In this document: one piece after another, positions 19,901-29,000 of the stretch
How positions within the stretch are numbered: the stretch's first letter is position 1
How the letters are laid out: each line of letters opens with the position of its first letter
Virus record (IMG/VR): IMGVR_UViG_3300042691_019551
Coordinates: 1-51,134 of that record
DNA: 51,134 bases
Origin: a virus
Reading direction: 5' to 3' (one strand)
Notes under the pieces: generated by a model
The model's input: the letters and a program-made list of their open reading frames with translations, nothing else
The model's database searches: none
What the model was told of the DNA's origin: nothing
Program-made: the position numbers and the translations under genes

Positions 19901-20915
19901 TAATATAAGGAAATAGCCCGTTGGGTACTACAGGGTAAGGTATCTTATAACATGCAGCATCAAAAGCTGTTTCTTCCATAGCGCCGAAGTAGCAACTAAT
20001 AACGGGTGTATTGTAGCATAGCGACTCTAGAGTAGAAATGCCAAAGGTTTCTGGGAAGTCGCAGGGGTATATCATGTAGGACGCATTGCAGAGAATATCG
20101 GCAATCTCTGACTGCTTAATGATACCCGTGAAGTTAATGTCCGGGTTGTTCTCAACCATCTGACGCCATTCAATCTCTTGCTGATCAGGCTCGTGATCGG
20201 AGCGCATTCTATAATAGCCTCCGATAATAGTCAGTTTAGCATCGGGAATAGACTGTCTAATTCTTGGCCAGATACGATTAACAAGCGGCCTCATACCCTT
20301 GGTTACGGATGAGTTATAAACGAAGTGATTGGGATCTTTCTTGGTAATATCAACCCAGTCATGGTATTTGGTCATACCATTACGAGTGACGAACATATAC
20401 TTCTTCATCACTTCGAACATGCGCCTCTTACCGTGATCGCAGTTCGTTACATAGTCGAGATGGAAATCAGAGAGGACGAATACTTCGTTAATGTACCCAT
20501 CCAGAAGAAACGTATCGATAAGATCATCACCGTCACAGAACGTATCGTGCATCCATAGCACTTTATGACGTGATCTTAGTTGTAGATTGGTGAAGTCAGG
20601 CATGTATGAGAACGTCTTGAAACGTTCTTTCATATGAGCTGGTGCAAACGCTGCTACCGAGCGAGATCCGATTAGAACATCGTAGCTATCTGTTGTGCTT
20701 TCGATCTCTTGGAGAGGTCTGTACCAAACGTTATCGTAGTGGCCTGGTTGTGCGTCGTCGTGGACACAGTCGTTGAAGACTGTAACGTCGAACCCGAGCT
20801 TAGCAAGCTCGCGTGAACAGAGTATAACTGCCGATTCTGAGCCACCTAAACCTCTTTTCGTTAAAGTTGTGCCATCGTAACATAAGCCGAACGTATCTAC
20901 GAACGCAATTTTCAT
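16914..20915 (-). CDS. multi-domain glycosyltransferase/FkbM methyltransferase (1333 aa)
   Basis: Five enzyme-like modules in one chain. Residues 1-395: GT4-type, with GLGGSESAV near the start and the donor-site motif DFPETFGISTLESL (286-299). Residues 433-655: GT2 with a nucleotide-sugar strand (IYIVDDCSTDNT) and DXD-type DGDDW (528-532). Residues 678-870: second GT2-like domain with LIDNDPTKT and LNDDM. Residues 921-1115: third GT-A-like domain with CVDSDIVLP (982-990). Residues 1150-1320: FkbM-family SAM methyltransferase with VYDIGAC and KIDVQGAEIDVLKGA. I chose ATG 20915 (MKIAFVDTFG); ATG 20921 is equally possible, and the longer open frame to 21011 runs through the divergent promoter region. 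The protein probably builds and methylates a glycan in the cytoplasm; the acceptor is unknown. A GT25 domain follows in the -1 frame. Confidence 0.8.
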   Translation of the reverse strand: MKIAFVDTFGLCYDGTTLTKRGLGGSESAVILCSRELAKLGFDVTVFNDCVHDDAQPGHYDNVWYRPLQEIESTTDSYDVLIGSRSVAAFAPAHMKERFKTFSYMPDFTNLQLRSRHKVLWMHDTFCDGDDLIDTFLLDGYINEVFVLSDFHLDYVTNCDHGKRRMFEVMKKYMFVTRNGMTKYHDWVDITKKDPNHFVYNSSVTKGMRPLVNRIWPRIRQSIPDAKLTIIGGYYRMRSDHEPDQQEIEWRQMVENNPDINFTGIIKQSEIADILCNASYMIYPCDFPETFGISTLESLCYNTPVISCYFGAMEETAFDAACYKIPYPVVPNGLFPYINQDEQVERFVQTTIRAYHDKYLHQQKMYACNAVKDICGWDSVAMQWKQHFFHKLGEYMPVDEYRKAQEINYKVRKTFGRRFINEEEVQPIKNIQKSIGIITAVFNAENYIEKCIRSVASQDYKHYTIYIVDDCSTDNTISVIKQTIESLPEDLRHKFVLIKNKENIGAVANHYKIIDECQGDEDFYMILDGDDWLANDPNIFHKYNNLYHDGAEFTYGSCWSLVDNIPLVAQPYPPEVKQAKSYRQYKFNWHMPYTHMRTFHAKLLKDLTADDLKINGQWPKAGGDTALFYYLIEKADPEKVVCVTDINYVYNDMNPINDYKVNGEEQNRTANAIINGGKKLYTVVVPTMWKYEPFFNYLNELLNCPDVGEVILIDNDPTKTPLKLPFSPKLRYQTFGTNIYVNPAWNWGVENAKYDYVCILNDDMRFDFRVFEGLRSVLENPNTGVCGIVPGIAQYNQIPITDGNYQIIPWQDGMHQFGYGCLMFVNKNAWTHIPEEIKMYYGDYFIFDKHLAEGRTNYCIVNLFHETPYAQTCVDLYIKDAEAMSRLQNRETEHYENIKRDIWNKPAEVVEEQPVVEMPREKTILIAIPTNKNIEAATFKSIFDLKVPKGYRTEFQYFYGYQIDQIRNLIAEWGKHHDYLFCVDSDIVLPNDALLKMIGWDVDVISGLYIQRIPGSHTLELYEDIGNGGVANIPWENIKKRIGLMEIAACGFGCVLIKGEVLRGMEYPHFVYKSAINHAHTFSEDVYFCQKAREAGFKVWADTTILCDHVGSFTFKVDEAKPKSVIEYIRDEDRLPKEQVEYLHSISDLKPRIVYDIGACVLHWERHAKAAWPDAKFVLFDAEPGVERILMESGHPYHIGLLTDRDGRQLDFYHWLENPGGNSYYKEINPGWEEHKVTKTGYTLDTIVKLNNFPLPDLIKIDVQGAEIDVLKGAKMCIEHCTDVILEAQHKVYNEGAPNVDQVLEFMDALGFELVANINRVEFDGDYHFKKKL
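16920..16928 (-). other. A9 homopolymer, candidate frameshift/slippage site
   Basis: On the minus strand the sequence reads TTC AAA AAA AAA CTT TAA: nine A immediately before the stop of the 1333-residue protein. Slipping back one base gives AAA AAA AAA ACT TTA AAA ATC and continues into the GT25 frame. Runs of this length are slippery for ribosomes and RNA polymerase, and are also common sites of sequencing indels. Confidence 0.6.
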
Positions 20916-20936
20916 TCTCATCTCACTTTTGAATAT

Positions 20937-20944
20937 TATAAATA
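20937..20944 (+). promoter_or_regulatory. late promoter TATAAATA, second fibre cassette
   Basis: Exact late element 52 bases before ATG 20996, in the divergent gap between the minus-strand glycosyltransferase gene and the second beta-helix gene. Confidence 0.75.
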
Positions 20945-20945
20945 A

Positions 20946-20975
20946 ATGGTTAAAACCATGATGTGTATATACACA
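20946..20975. other. paired inverted repeats in divergent promoter region
   Basis: Two dyad elements follow each other: ATGGTT-AA-AACCAT (20946-20959) and the perfect 14-base palindrome TGTGTATATACACA (20962-20975). They lie between the plus-strand element at 20937 and the candidate minus-strand element at 20978. They could be operator sites, leader hairpins or simple chance in AT-rich DNA. Confidence 0.4.
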
Positions 20976-20977
20976 GC

Positions 20978-20985
20978 TATTTATC
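20978..20985 (-). promoter_or_regulatory. candidate minus-strand late promoter GATAAATA
   Basis: The reverse complement of 20978-20985 is GATAAATA, one mismatch from the late element. It lies about 60 bases upstream of the minus-strand start at 20915/20921 and is the only such match seen in the gap in that direction. Confidence 0.4.
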
Positions 20986-20995
20986 AAGGGGCCAT

Positions 20996-22627
20996 ATGGC
21001 AAACAATACAATTCTTATAAAGCGCAGTGCTGTACCTGGCAAAAAACCGCTTGCTAATAACCTGTCCCTTGGTGAACTTGCCATCAATACCTATGATGGT
21101 AGAGTATATACTAAACGCGCATATATTGCAAATAGTAATCCTGTAGAAGCTATCGTTGAGTTTGTCGGTAAAGTTCCTATCGGCAATGCATTCTTTGTTA
21201 CTAAGAATGGCTCTGATGACAATGACGGTCTTTCATGGGACTCGGCTTATCTTACTGTTGAGAAAGCTCTAGAAGAAGCTACCGATAGAAACGGACTTCT
21301 CACTCTAATCGATATCGGACCTGGCGAATACGAAACAGAAGGGCATCTAGATATGCCCGACAACTGTATGATACGCTCTGTCCATAGAACAGTTATTTTT
21401 AAACCTAAAGCCGGCTTTGAGCAACGCAATGTATTTCGTATGGGTTCAGGTTGCTTTATTGAAGGTCCTCTGTTCGAAGGATGGCAACTAGACAGTCTAG
21501 ATAACCCTACAGAAGGTTTCGCTATCTCATTCCGCCCAGGTGCTGTTATTACAAGAGCGCCGTACGCTCATAAGATCGCTGTACGCACTCCACCCACCTG
21601 GTCCTATATTCCACCGCCGCTAGATGCTGCTAATGGCAATCCACTTGTACCTGTTGGTGCTGGTGTTGTTATTGCTGATGGTGCCGTTTGCTCTCCATAT
21701 AGTATATATCCCAATATTATGACATGGGGTGCAACTCCTGTTACGCATAATGGTATTGGTTATTACGCCAAGAACGGTGCGCTGATCAACGCCGTTAATG
21801 CTGTGTCTATCTGGGCCCATAAACACTTCTTTGCTGCTAATGGCGGTCAGATTATTCTCTCGTCCTGCTCTACTCAGTTCGGCGATTATACTCTTGTATC
21901 TAAAGGCTCAAGAAGCATTCTTTATCCTGAAGAGGTCACCATCCCTCTTACGGTACAAGCAAATGCGGCTACAGCTGTAGATGCTAATAGAACGCCTATC
22001 ATTAACAATCTCTGGGGTAATCTAGTATCGCAAGGCTATACAACAACCTGGAACGCAGAAGATGAAGCTTATACTAGAAGAGACGCTAACACCTTCCTAC
22101 AATGTATATCCTGGACACTACAAACCGCTAACGAAAAGCCTATGCTAGACTTTGCAAAGGGTCTTTTTGATTATGATGGTTCGCCAGTGTTTACAGTTGA
22201 TAAGACCGCAGCTTTCATTTACTCATTTGAGTTTATGAGAGATGAGATTCAAGCGCTTGCTGGTGTAAACGCAAATGCTGACGTAATTGTCGGTAATCTA
22301 GTTACATCACTCAATACATCCATCTCAACACCAACCCTAAGAATTGAGCCATCAGTTATTACAGCTATCGGTCATACATTTACAGGTGTATTGGCAGGCG
22401 TAGCATTAACTAAGATTCCACCTGTACGCAACGCTGCTACAATTCAAGATAGTATTCTAGAGCTTGAAAACGGAAATGTTATCGCTTCTGGACAGGACGA
22501 TCAGGGCAACGCTATATTCGTTGGTGGTATAGAAATTAACGCAGAGACGGGCGAAATCGGCGGCCCTCCATTCGAACAAGCAGTCAATAGAATTGCAACT
22601 AGAACAGCGATCTCAAGGAGCTTTTAA
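20996..22627 (+). CDS. beta-helix virion/fibre protein, second paralog
   Basis: A 543-residue protein. Start ATG 20996 (MANNTILIKRSAVPGKK) is chosen over the open frame from 20963 because AAGGGG sits at 20986-20991 and the N-terminus from here matches a known fibre attachment type (IKRSAVPGK ... LSLGELAINTYDG). Then FFVTKNGSDDNDG and later rungs (MIRSVHRTVIFKPKAGF, IWAHKHFFAANGGQIIL) show a pectate-lyase-like beta helix. The helix parallels the protein at 6758 in order and wording (GNPLVP, ADGAVC/ADGSVC, NGIGYA/NGIGYY, IWAH, GGQI). The two N-termini differ, so attachment modules were swapped. Role: fibre or receptor-binding protein; enzymatic activity not evident. Confidence 0.75.
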   Translation: MANNTILIKRSAVPGKKPLANNLSLGELAINTYDGRVYTKRAYIANSNPVEAIVEFVGKVPIGNAFFVTKNGSDDNDGLSWDSAYLTVEKALEEATDRNGLLTLIDIGPGEYETEGHLDMPDNCMIRSVHRTVIFKPKAGFEQRNVFRMGSGCFIEGPLFEGWQLDSLDNPTEGFAISFRPGAVITRAPYAHKIAVRTPPTWSYIPPPLDAANGNPLVPVGAGVVIADGAVCSPYSIYPNIMTWGATPVTHNGIGYYAKNGALINAVNAVSIWAHKHFFAANGGQIILSSCSTQFGDYTLVSKGSRSILYPEEVTIPLTVQANAATAVDANRTPIINNLWGNLVSQGYTTTWNAEDEAYTRRDANTFLQCISWTLQTANEKPMLDFAKGLFDYDGSPVFTVDKTAAFIYSFEFMRDEIQALAGVNANADVIVGNLVTSLNTSISTPTLRIEPSVITAIGHTFTGVLAGVALTKIPPVRNAATIQDSILELENGNVIASGQDDQGNAIFVGGIEINAETGEIGGPPFEQAVNRIATRTAISRSF

Positions 22628-22629
22628 TC

Positions 22630-23094
22630 GTGGCTAGAATCACATGTAAGACACCTTCTACTGGGAAGGCCATAATTGTTTCACAAACAGATGTAACTAC
22701 AACGTACACTTCTATAGCTGAAGCTCCTGACTTTTCTTTACCTGATCCTTCTGAGACATTTTCTCAAAGAGATCCTTCTGATAATGCTCGTGCTATTAGA
22801 CCTGGTGAAGTCTTTTTCATTACTCCACTCTCTGCTAAGAATAAGACCGCTAATACTCGCTGGATTGAAGTAAGACTATATACTGAAGCAAACACCGCTG
22901 TAGAGTTTGGTAGAGTTAGTGTACCGCCTAATGACACTGCTTTTATTCCTCTACAAGGACGTAGTTTGTTTAAAAGAAATGCTAACAATGCTGTTGGTGA
23001 TAGCTTACAGGTTCGCGCTGAAGCTAATAATGTATTTGATGTGTGGGCAGCCGCTGAAGAGAAGTTATCTGCTGAGCATATCGGAGTAGTATAA
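22630..23094 (+). CDS. small beta-rich virion protein, cassette 2
   Basis: A 154-residue protein starting at GTG 22630, with AAGGAG overlapping the end of the upstream gene. It contains RAIRPGEVFFITPLSAKN, RWIEVRLYTEANTAVEFGR and VPPNDTAFIPLQGR, alternating strands that look like a small jelly-roll or Ig-like fold. It corresponds in position, size and the PPND motif to the protein at 8794, although the N-termini differ. It probably links the beta-helix protein and the giant collagen-like fibre on either side. Two bases separate it from the next ATG. Confidence 0.6.
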   Translation: MARITCKTPSTGKAIIVSQTDVTTTYTSIAEAPDFSLPDPSETFSQRDPSDNARAIRPGEVFFITPLSAKNKTANTRWIEVRLYTEANTAVEFGRVSVPPNDTAFIPLQGRSLFKRNANNAVGDSLQVRAEANNVFDVWAAAEEKLSAEHIGVV

Positions 23095-23096
23095 TA

Positions 23097-26000
23097 ATGG
23101 GCTTTAGTTTTCTTTCAGGTGCAATACAGTCATCCAATACAGGATTCGCTGTACCTGGTTACGTATTACCATCTGAAGTAGAGCGTCAGCTCGGCGTTCC
23201 GAATGCTAATGGCCAGATTCTTGTATCTAATACTGATGGGTCCAGATATTGGACGTCTAATCTTGAAATCGATTCTATAACTATTACTACATTTATCGCT
23301 AATGGTTCTGTTGGTTTAGCTGGGCAGGCTCTTGTTAGCGATGGTAATAATGTATATTGGGCAGATAATCCCGGCTATACGGGTTCGATCGGGCCGCAGG
23401 GACCGACAGGTTATGTCGGGTCTCAAGGACTACAAGGCGTGCAAGGCGCGCAGGGTGTACAAGGCGCTCAAGGCGCTATTGGCGCTCAAGGTGCTCAAGG
23501 TGTCCAGGGTGCATTAGGTTATACTGGTTCCCAAGGCTTGCAGGGTGCTCAAGGAGCCCAAGGCGCTCAGGGACCCATTGGCTATACAGGTTCTCAAGGT
23601 CTTCAGGGAGCTCAAGGTACCCAAGGTGCGCAAGGCGCGGCTGGTTATACAGGCTCTCAAGGTTTGCAAGGCAGACAGGGAGCGCAAGGCGTTCAAGGCG
23701 CTCAAGGTGTACAAGGTGCAGTCGGTGCTCAGGGCGTACAGGGCGCGTTGGGCTATACTGGCTCTCAAGGCCTGCAGGGTGCCCAAGGTGTTCAAGGCGC
23801 TGTTGGTGCACAAGGCGTACAAGGTGCACAGGGAGCCCAAGGTGTACAAGGTGCACCTGGATATACTGGCTCGCAGGGCCTACAAGGCGCTCAAGGTACC
23901 CAAGGGGTTCAGGGTGCTACAGGTTACGATGGCTCTAGAGGCCTTCAAGGTGCGCAAGGCGTTCAGGGTGCAGTAGGTGCTCAGGGTCCGCAAGGTGTTC
24001 AAGGTGCTATAGGCGCTCAAGGTGTACAGGGAGCTGCTGGTGCACAAGGCGTTCAAGGCGCTATTGGCTATACCGGGTCCCAGGGTCTTCAAGGTCAGCA
24101 AGGAGCTCTTGGTTACACTGGTTCACAAGGCCTTCAAGGCGCTCAAGGTGCACCGGGTTATACTGGTTCGCAAGGCCTGCAAGGTTCTATCGGATATACT
24201 GGCTCGCAGGGTCTACAAGGCGTACAGGGCGCTCAGGGCGTTCAAGGGGCACAAGGCGTTCAGGGTGCAGTTGGAGCTCAAGGCGTACAGGGCGCGCCTG
24301 GTTATACTGGCTCACTCGGATATGCGGGATCTCAAGGGCTACAGGGTGTACAAGGCGCTGTCGGCGCTCAAGGCATTCAGGGTGCTGTTGGCGCTCAAGG
24401 GGTACAGGGCGCTATTGGTTATACTGGTTCAATAGGTTATACCGGTTCGCAAGGGCTTCAAGGCGTTCAGGGTGCAGTTGGAGCTCAAGGCGCCCAGGGC
24501 GCTCAGGGCGTACAGGGCGCGTCTGGATATACAGGCTCTCAAGGACTACAAGGCGCGCAAGGCGTTCAAGGCGCTATTGGTTATACCGGGTCTCTTGGTT
24601 ACACTGGCTCGCAGGGCCTTCAAGGTACACAGGGTGTTCAGGGCGCTACAGGACCAGCTGGTACATCGGTTGTTATTCTAGGTTCTGTATCAACGTCTAC
24701 AAACCTTCCTGGGTATCCTAGCTCGTATACAGGTGATATCGGCGATGGATACATTACTACCGATACAGGTGATCTGTGGGTATGGGATGGTGATTCTTGG
24801 AATAACGCTGGCCGTATTCTAGGTTATACAGGGTCGGTAGGTCCTCAAGGCGCACAAGGCGTACAAGGTGCTATAGGCGCACAGGGTGTGCAAGGTGCAG
24901 CAGGAGCACAAGGAGCCCAAGGGGTACAAGGTCCTATTGGCTATACTGGCTCACAAGGGCTGCAAGGTCGTCAAGGGACACAGGGTGTTCAGGGAGCTAC
25001 AGGTTACGATGGTTCGCGTGGCTTACAAGGCGCGCAAGGGGTTGCTGGCGCTCAAGGCCCGATTGGTTACACAGGATCTCAAGGGCTTCAAGGAGTACAA
25101 GGGGCCCAAGGCGTACAGGGAGCTGTAGGTGCTCAAGGCGCAGTCGGAGCCCAGGGCGCGCAGGGTGTTCAAGGGCCTATTGGATATACTGGATCGCAGG
25201 GACTTCAAGGCGCTCAAGGCGCTCAAGGTGTTCAAGGTGCACAAGGTGTTCAAGGTGCCGCGGGTGCTCAAGGCCCACAGGGCGTACAAGGTGTGTCTGG
25301 CTACACCGGATCGGCTCTCATGGGAGCTATCAATTACACGCAAAACACAGCTCCTCAAGTAACTGTAGTAAATACTGCTACAAATACTGCTATTGCCATT
25401 ACTTCTATTACTACAAGTGGTTCCCCGGTACAAATTATTGCATCAGGTGACGCTAATCCATTGGCCAATGGTACATGGGGTAGATTGCAGATTTATAGAG
25501 GCGGTACACCGATCGGTGGCATTGTTCATTACGAATCATCCGCGGGCAATGAAAACGTACCATATGCTATCCAGTTTGTTGATACACCAGGTACAGGTAC
25601 ATTCAATTACTCACTAAGAGTACTTGATATGGCAGGTGGCAATACACAGTTTGGCGAATCAACTGGTCCAGTTATTACCGCTGTTGAGCTTCAGAACGTT
25701 AGAGGATATTCCGGCTCGTTAGGATATACCGGCTCTATTGGTTACACTGGCTCCCAAGGGCTACAAGGTGTACAAGGCGCTGTTGGTGCACAAGGTGTAC
25801 AAGGGGCAGCTGGTGTTCAAGGGCCAATCGGATACACTGGCTCACAAGGTCTACAGGGAGCCCAGGGTACCCAAGGTGTTCAAGGTCCTCTAGGCTATAC
25901 AGGCTCTCAAGGGCTACAGGGCGTTCAAGGCGCTGTTGGTGCACAAGGCGTACAAGGTGCTGTCGGTGCTCAAGGTACCCAGGGCGTTCAAGGTCCTATC

Positions 26001-29000
26001 GGCTATACAGGCTCCCAAGGTCTTCAGGGAGCTCAGGGTACACAAGGCGTACAAGGCGCCACTGGTTACGATGGCTCTAGAGGTCTTCAAGGCTTCCAAG
26101 GTGCAGCTGGTGCTCAAGGTCCCTTAGGTTATACAGGCTCTCAAGGTCTTCAAGGCGTACAGGGTGCGCAGGGTGTTCAAGGAGCCGCTGGCGCTCAGGG
26201 CGCCGTAGGTGCCCAGGGTGTTCAAGGTCCTATTGGTTATACTGGATCCCAGGGCCTACAAGGTGTACAAGGCGCAACTGGCGCGCAAGGCCCTATAGGT
26301 TATACCGGGTCACAAGGAGCTCAGGGTGCTCAAGGCATTCAAGGGATACAGGGCGCAACTGGTGCCCAAGGTCCTTTAGGTTATACAGGCTCTCAAGGTC
26401 TTCAAGGCGTTCAAGGCGCGCAGGGCGTACAAGGAGCTGCTGGCGCGCAAGGGGCCGCGGGTGCACAAGGTGTTCAAGGTTCTATCGGTTATACTGGGTC
26501 CCAGGGCCTTCAGGGCGTACAGGGTGCACAAGGCGTTCAAGGTCCGCTAGGATATACTGGTTCGCAGGGACTTCAAGGCGCTCAGGGTGTCTCTGGAACA
26601 CAAGGCGCTTCAGGTTATACTGGTTCCCAGGGGCTGCAAGGAGCTCAAGGTGTTCAGGGTGCAGCTGGCGCTCAAGGGCCTATTGGCTATACAGGATCTC
26701 AAGGACTTCAGGGACAACAAGGCGCTCTAGGATATACCGGATCGCAGGGACTTCAAGGAGCTCAAGGTCGCCAAGGCGTACAGGGCGCACCGGGTCCTGT
26801 TGCGGGATCTGATACACAGATTATCTTTAACGATGCCGGTAATGCAAACGGCTCACCTAATCTAACATTTAATAAAGCTACTAATACTCTAGCTGTTACA
26901 GGCCCCGTTACAATCTCTGGTAACCTAACAGTTACAGGTACGCAGACAATTGTTAACACAAATATTGTCTCTATCGGCGATTCTATTTTAACTCTAAATG
27001 GTGATCTTCCTTCTGGTTCAGCGCCGACTGAAAACGCTGGTCTAGATATTAATAGAGGATCATCAGCTAACGTACAATTCCTTTGGGATGAAACAAACGA
27101 CCGCTGGACCACAAATGGTCAGCCAATGATTGTTTCGAATCTAACTACAACTGGTTTTGCTAACGTTGCATCGACACTTAGCGTATATGGTAATACTGCA
27201 TTAAGAAGCACAACATCGTTTATAGCGCCTAACGGCAATACTATTACGATGACAATGCTTGATTCAGATGTACTGTCGTTCTCAGGTACATCTGGACAGC
27301 TATTCTCTATTGCCGATTCAATGACTGGAGTAATCTTCTCGGTCAATGATATCTCAGGTATACCTTCGATCGAAGTCTATGCTAACGGCCAAATTAATCT
27401 TGCGCCGTTCGGTGGTAATGTATACTTCGGTACTGCTACAGCTATTAATGCTAATGGCTCATTTGGCTCAGCTGGTCAGGTACTTGCATCTAGCGGCAAC
27501 GGTATATACTGGGCTACAAACCCGGGTTATACAGGTTCGCAAGGTCTTCAAGGGCGTCAAGGCGTTCAGGGTGCAACCGGATATGATGGTTCAAGAGGAC
27601 TTCAGGGAGCTCAAGGGGTACAAGGCGCAACAGGCGCACCTGGAGCTCAAGGCGTTCAGGGTCCTATCGGTTATACGGGCTCGCAAGGACTCCAAGGTGT
27701 TCAAGGAGCCGTAGGCGCTCAGGGCGTTCAAGGCGCTACAGGTGCTCCTGGTGCGCAGGGTGTACAAGGGGCGGTAGGTGCGCAAGGCGTCCAAGGTCCT
27801 ATCGGTTATACTGGCTCTCAAGGCTTGCAAGGTGTCCAAGGCGCTACTGGTGCTCCCGGCGCTCAAGGCGTACAAGGAGCTGTCGGTGCACAAGGCCCCA
27901 TCGGTTATACTGGCTCGCAAGGCCTTCAAGGCCGCCAAGGTGTTCAGGGTGCCACAGGCTACGATGGCTCTAGAGGCCTGCAAGGAGCTCAAGGTGTTCA
28001 GGGTGCTGTGGGTGCACCAGGGGCTCAAGGCGTTCAGGGTCCTATCGGTTATACGGGCTCGCAAGGACTCCAAGGTGTTCAGGGTGCTGTCGGCGCTCAA
28101 GGCGTTCAAGGCGCAACTGGCGCGCCTGGCGCGCAAGGTGTTCAAGGCCCTATTGGCTATACAGGTTCCCAGGGCCTACAAGGCGTTCAAGGTGCTGCTG
28201 GCGCGCAAGGTATACAGGGAGCCCAAGGCCCTCAAGGCGCACAGGGCGCAGTTGGTGCTCAAGGTGCACAGGGCGTCCAAGGTCCTATTGGTTATACCGG
28301 CTCCCAGGGACTACAAGGCGTCCAGGGTGCTGCGGGAGCTCAAGGCATACAGGGCGCTGTCGGCGCACCAGGCGCACAAGGTGTTCAAGGTGCAGTAGGT
28401 GCACCTGGTGCACAAGGCGTACAAGGTGCTACCGGTCCGCAAGGCGTACAGGGCGCAGTTGGTGCACAAGGCGCTCAAGGCGTACAAGGTGCACCGGGAC
28501 CTGTTGCCGGATCAACCACGCAAATCATCTTTAACGATGGCGGCTTTGCAAATGGATCACCTAACCTAACCTTTAATAAGGCTACAAATACACTGACAGT
28601 AGCTGGCCCAGCTGCAATTACAGGCGATCTAACAGTATCCGGTACGCAGACGATTGTTAATACTAATATCGTTTCTATTGGCGACGCTATTATTACACTG
28701 AACGGTGATCTACCACCGGCATCTGCACCAACAGAGAATGCCGGTATTGAAGTTAATCGTGGCTCGTCGGCTAATGTACAGTTCCTTTGGGATGAAACAA
28801 ACGATCGCTGGTCAACGAACAATCAGCCGTTTATTGCTGGTAATACTACAATTAGCGGCTTCGCTACTGTTTCATCTGCTCGTGGCGGCGTTGCAACACC
28901 AACAGCAGGGCAAAACAACTCTGCTCTATATGTTACTAACTCTGATACAGCATATGGTATTCTGTTTGGATCGGATCCCGCAACAGGTCAAGGCTTCATT

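Larger units (their letters stand above)
23373..28510 (+). repeat. collagen-like Gly-X-Y coding repeats in the 2100-aa fibre
   Basis: Four tracts (23373-24666, 24822-25314, 25704-26808, 27525-28510). The common super-unit is [10 protein letters not shown] followed by several GAQG/GVQG triplets; GYDGSRGLQG variants recur. Codons vary strongly between units. One exact 59-base repeat stands out (27645-27703 and 28023-28081). Confidence 0.9.

Noticed and set aside
20963-20995. Start of the second beta-helix gene at 20963
   Set aside because: ATG 20996 has AAGGGG just upstream and begins the recognisable fibre N-terminus; the extra residues come from the palindrome region.
20916-21011. N-terminal extension of the 1333-residue enzyme to 21011
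   Set aside because: The added 30 or so residues run through the divergent promoter and palindromes and do not belong to the GT4 fold; ATG 20915 or 20921 is better.
23373-28510. CRISPR array or non-coding satellite
   Set aside because: The repeats are in-frame codons for Gly-X-Y triplets with no constant repeat-spacer pattern.
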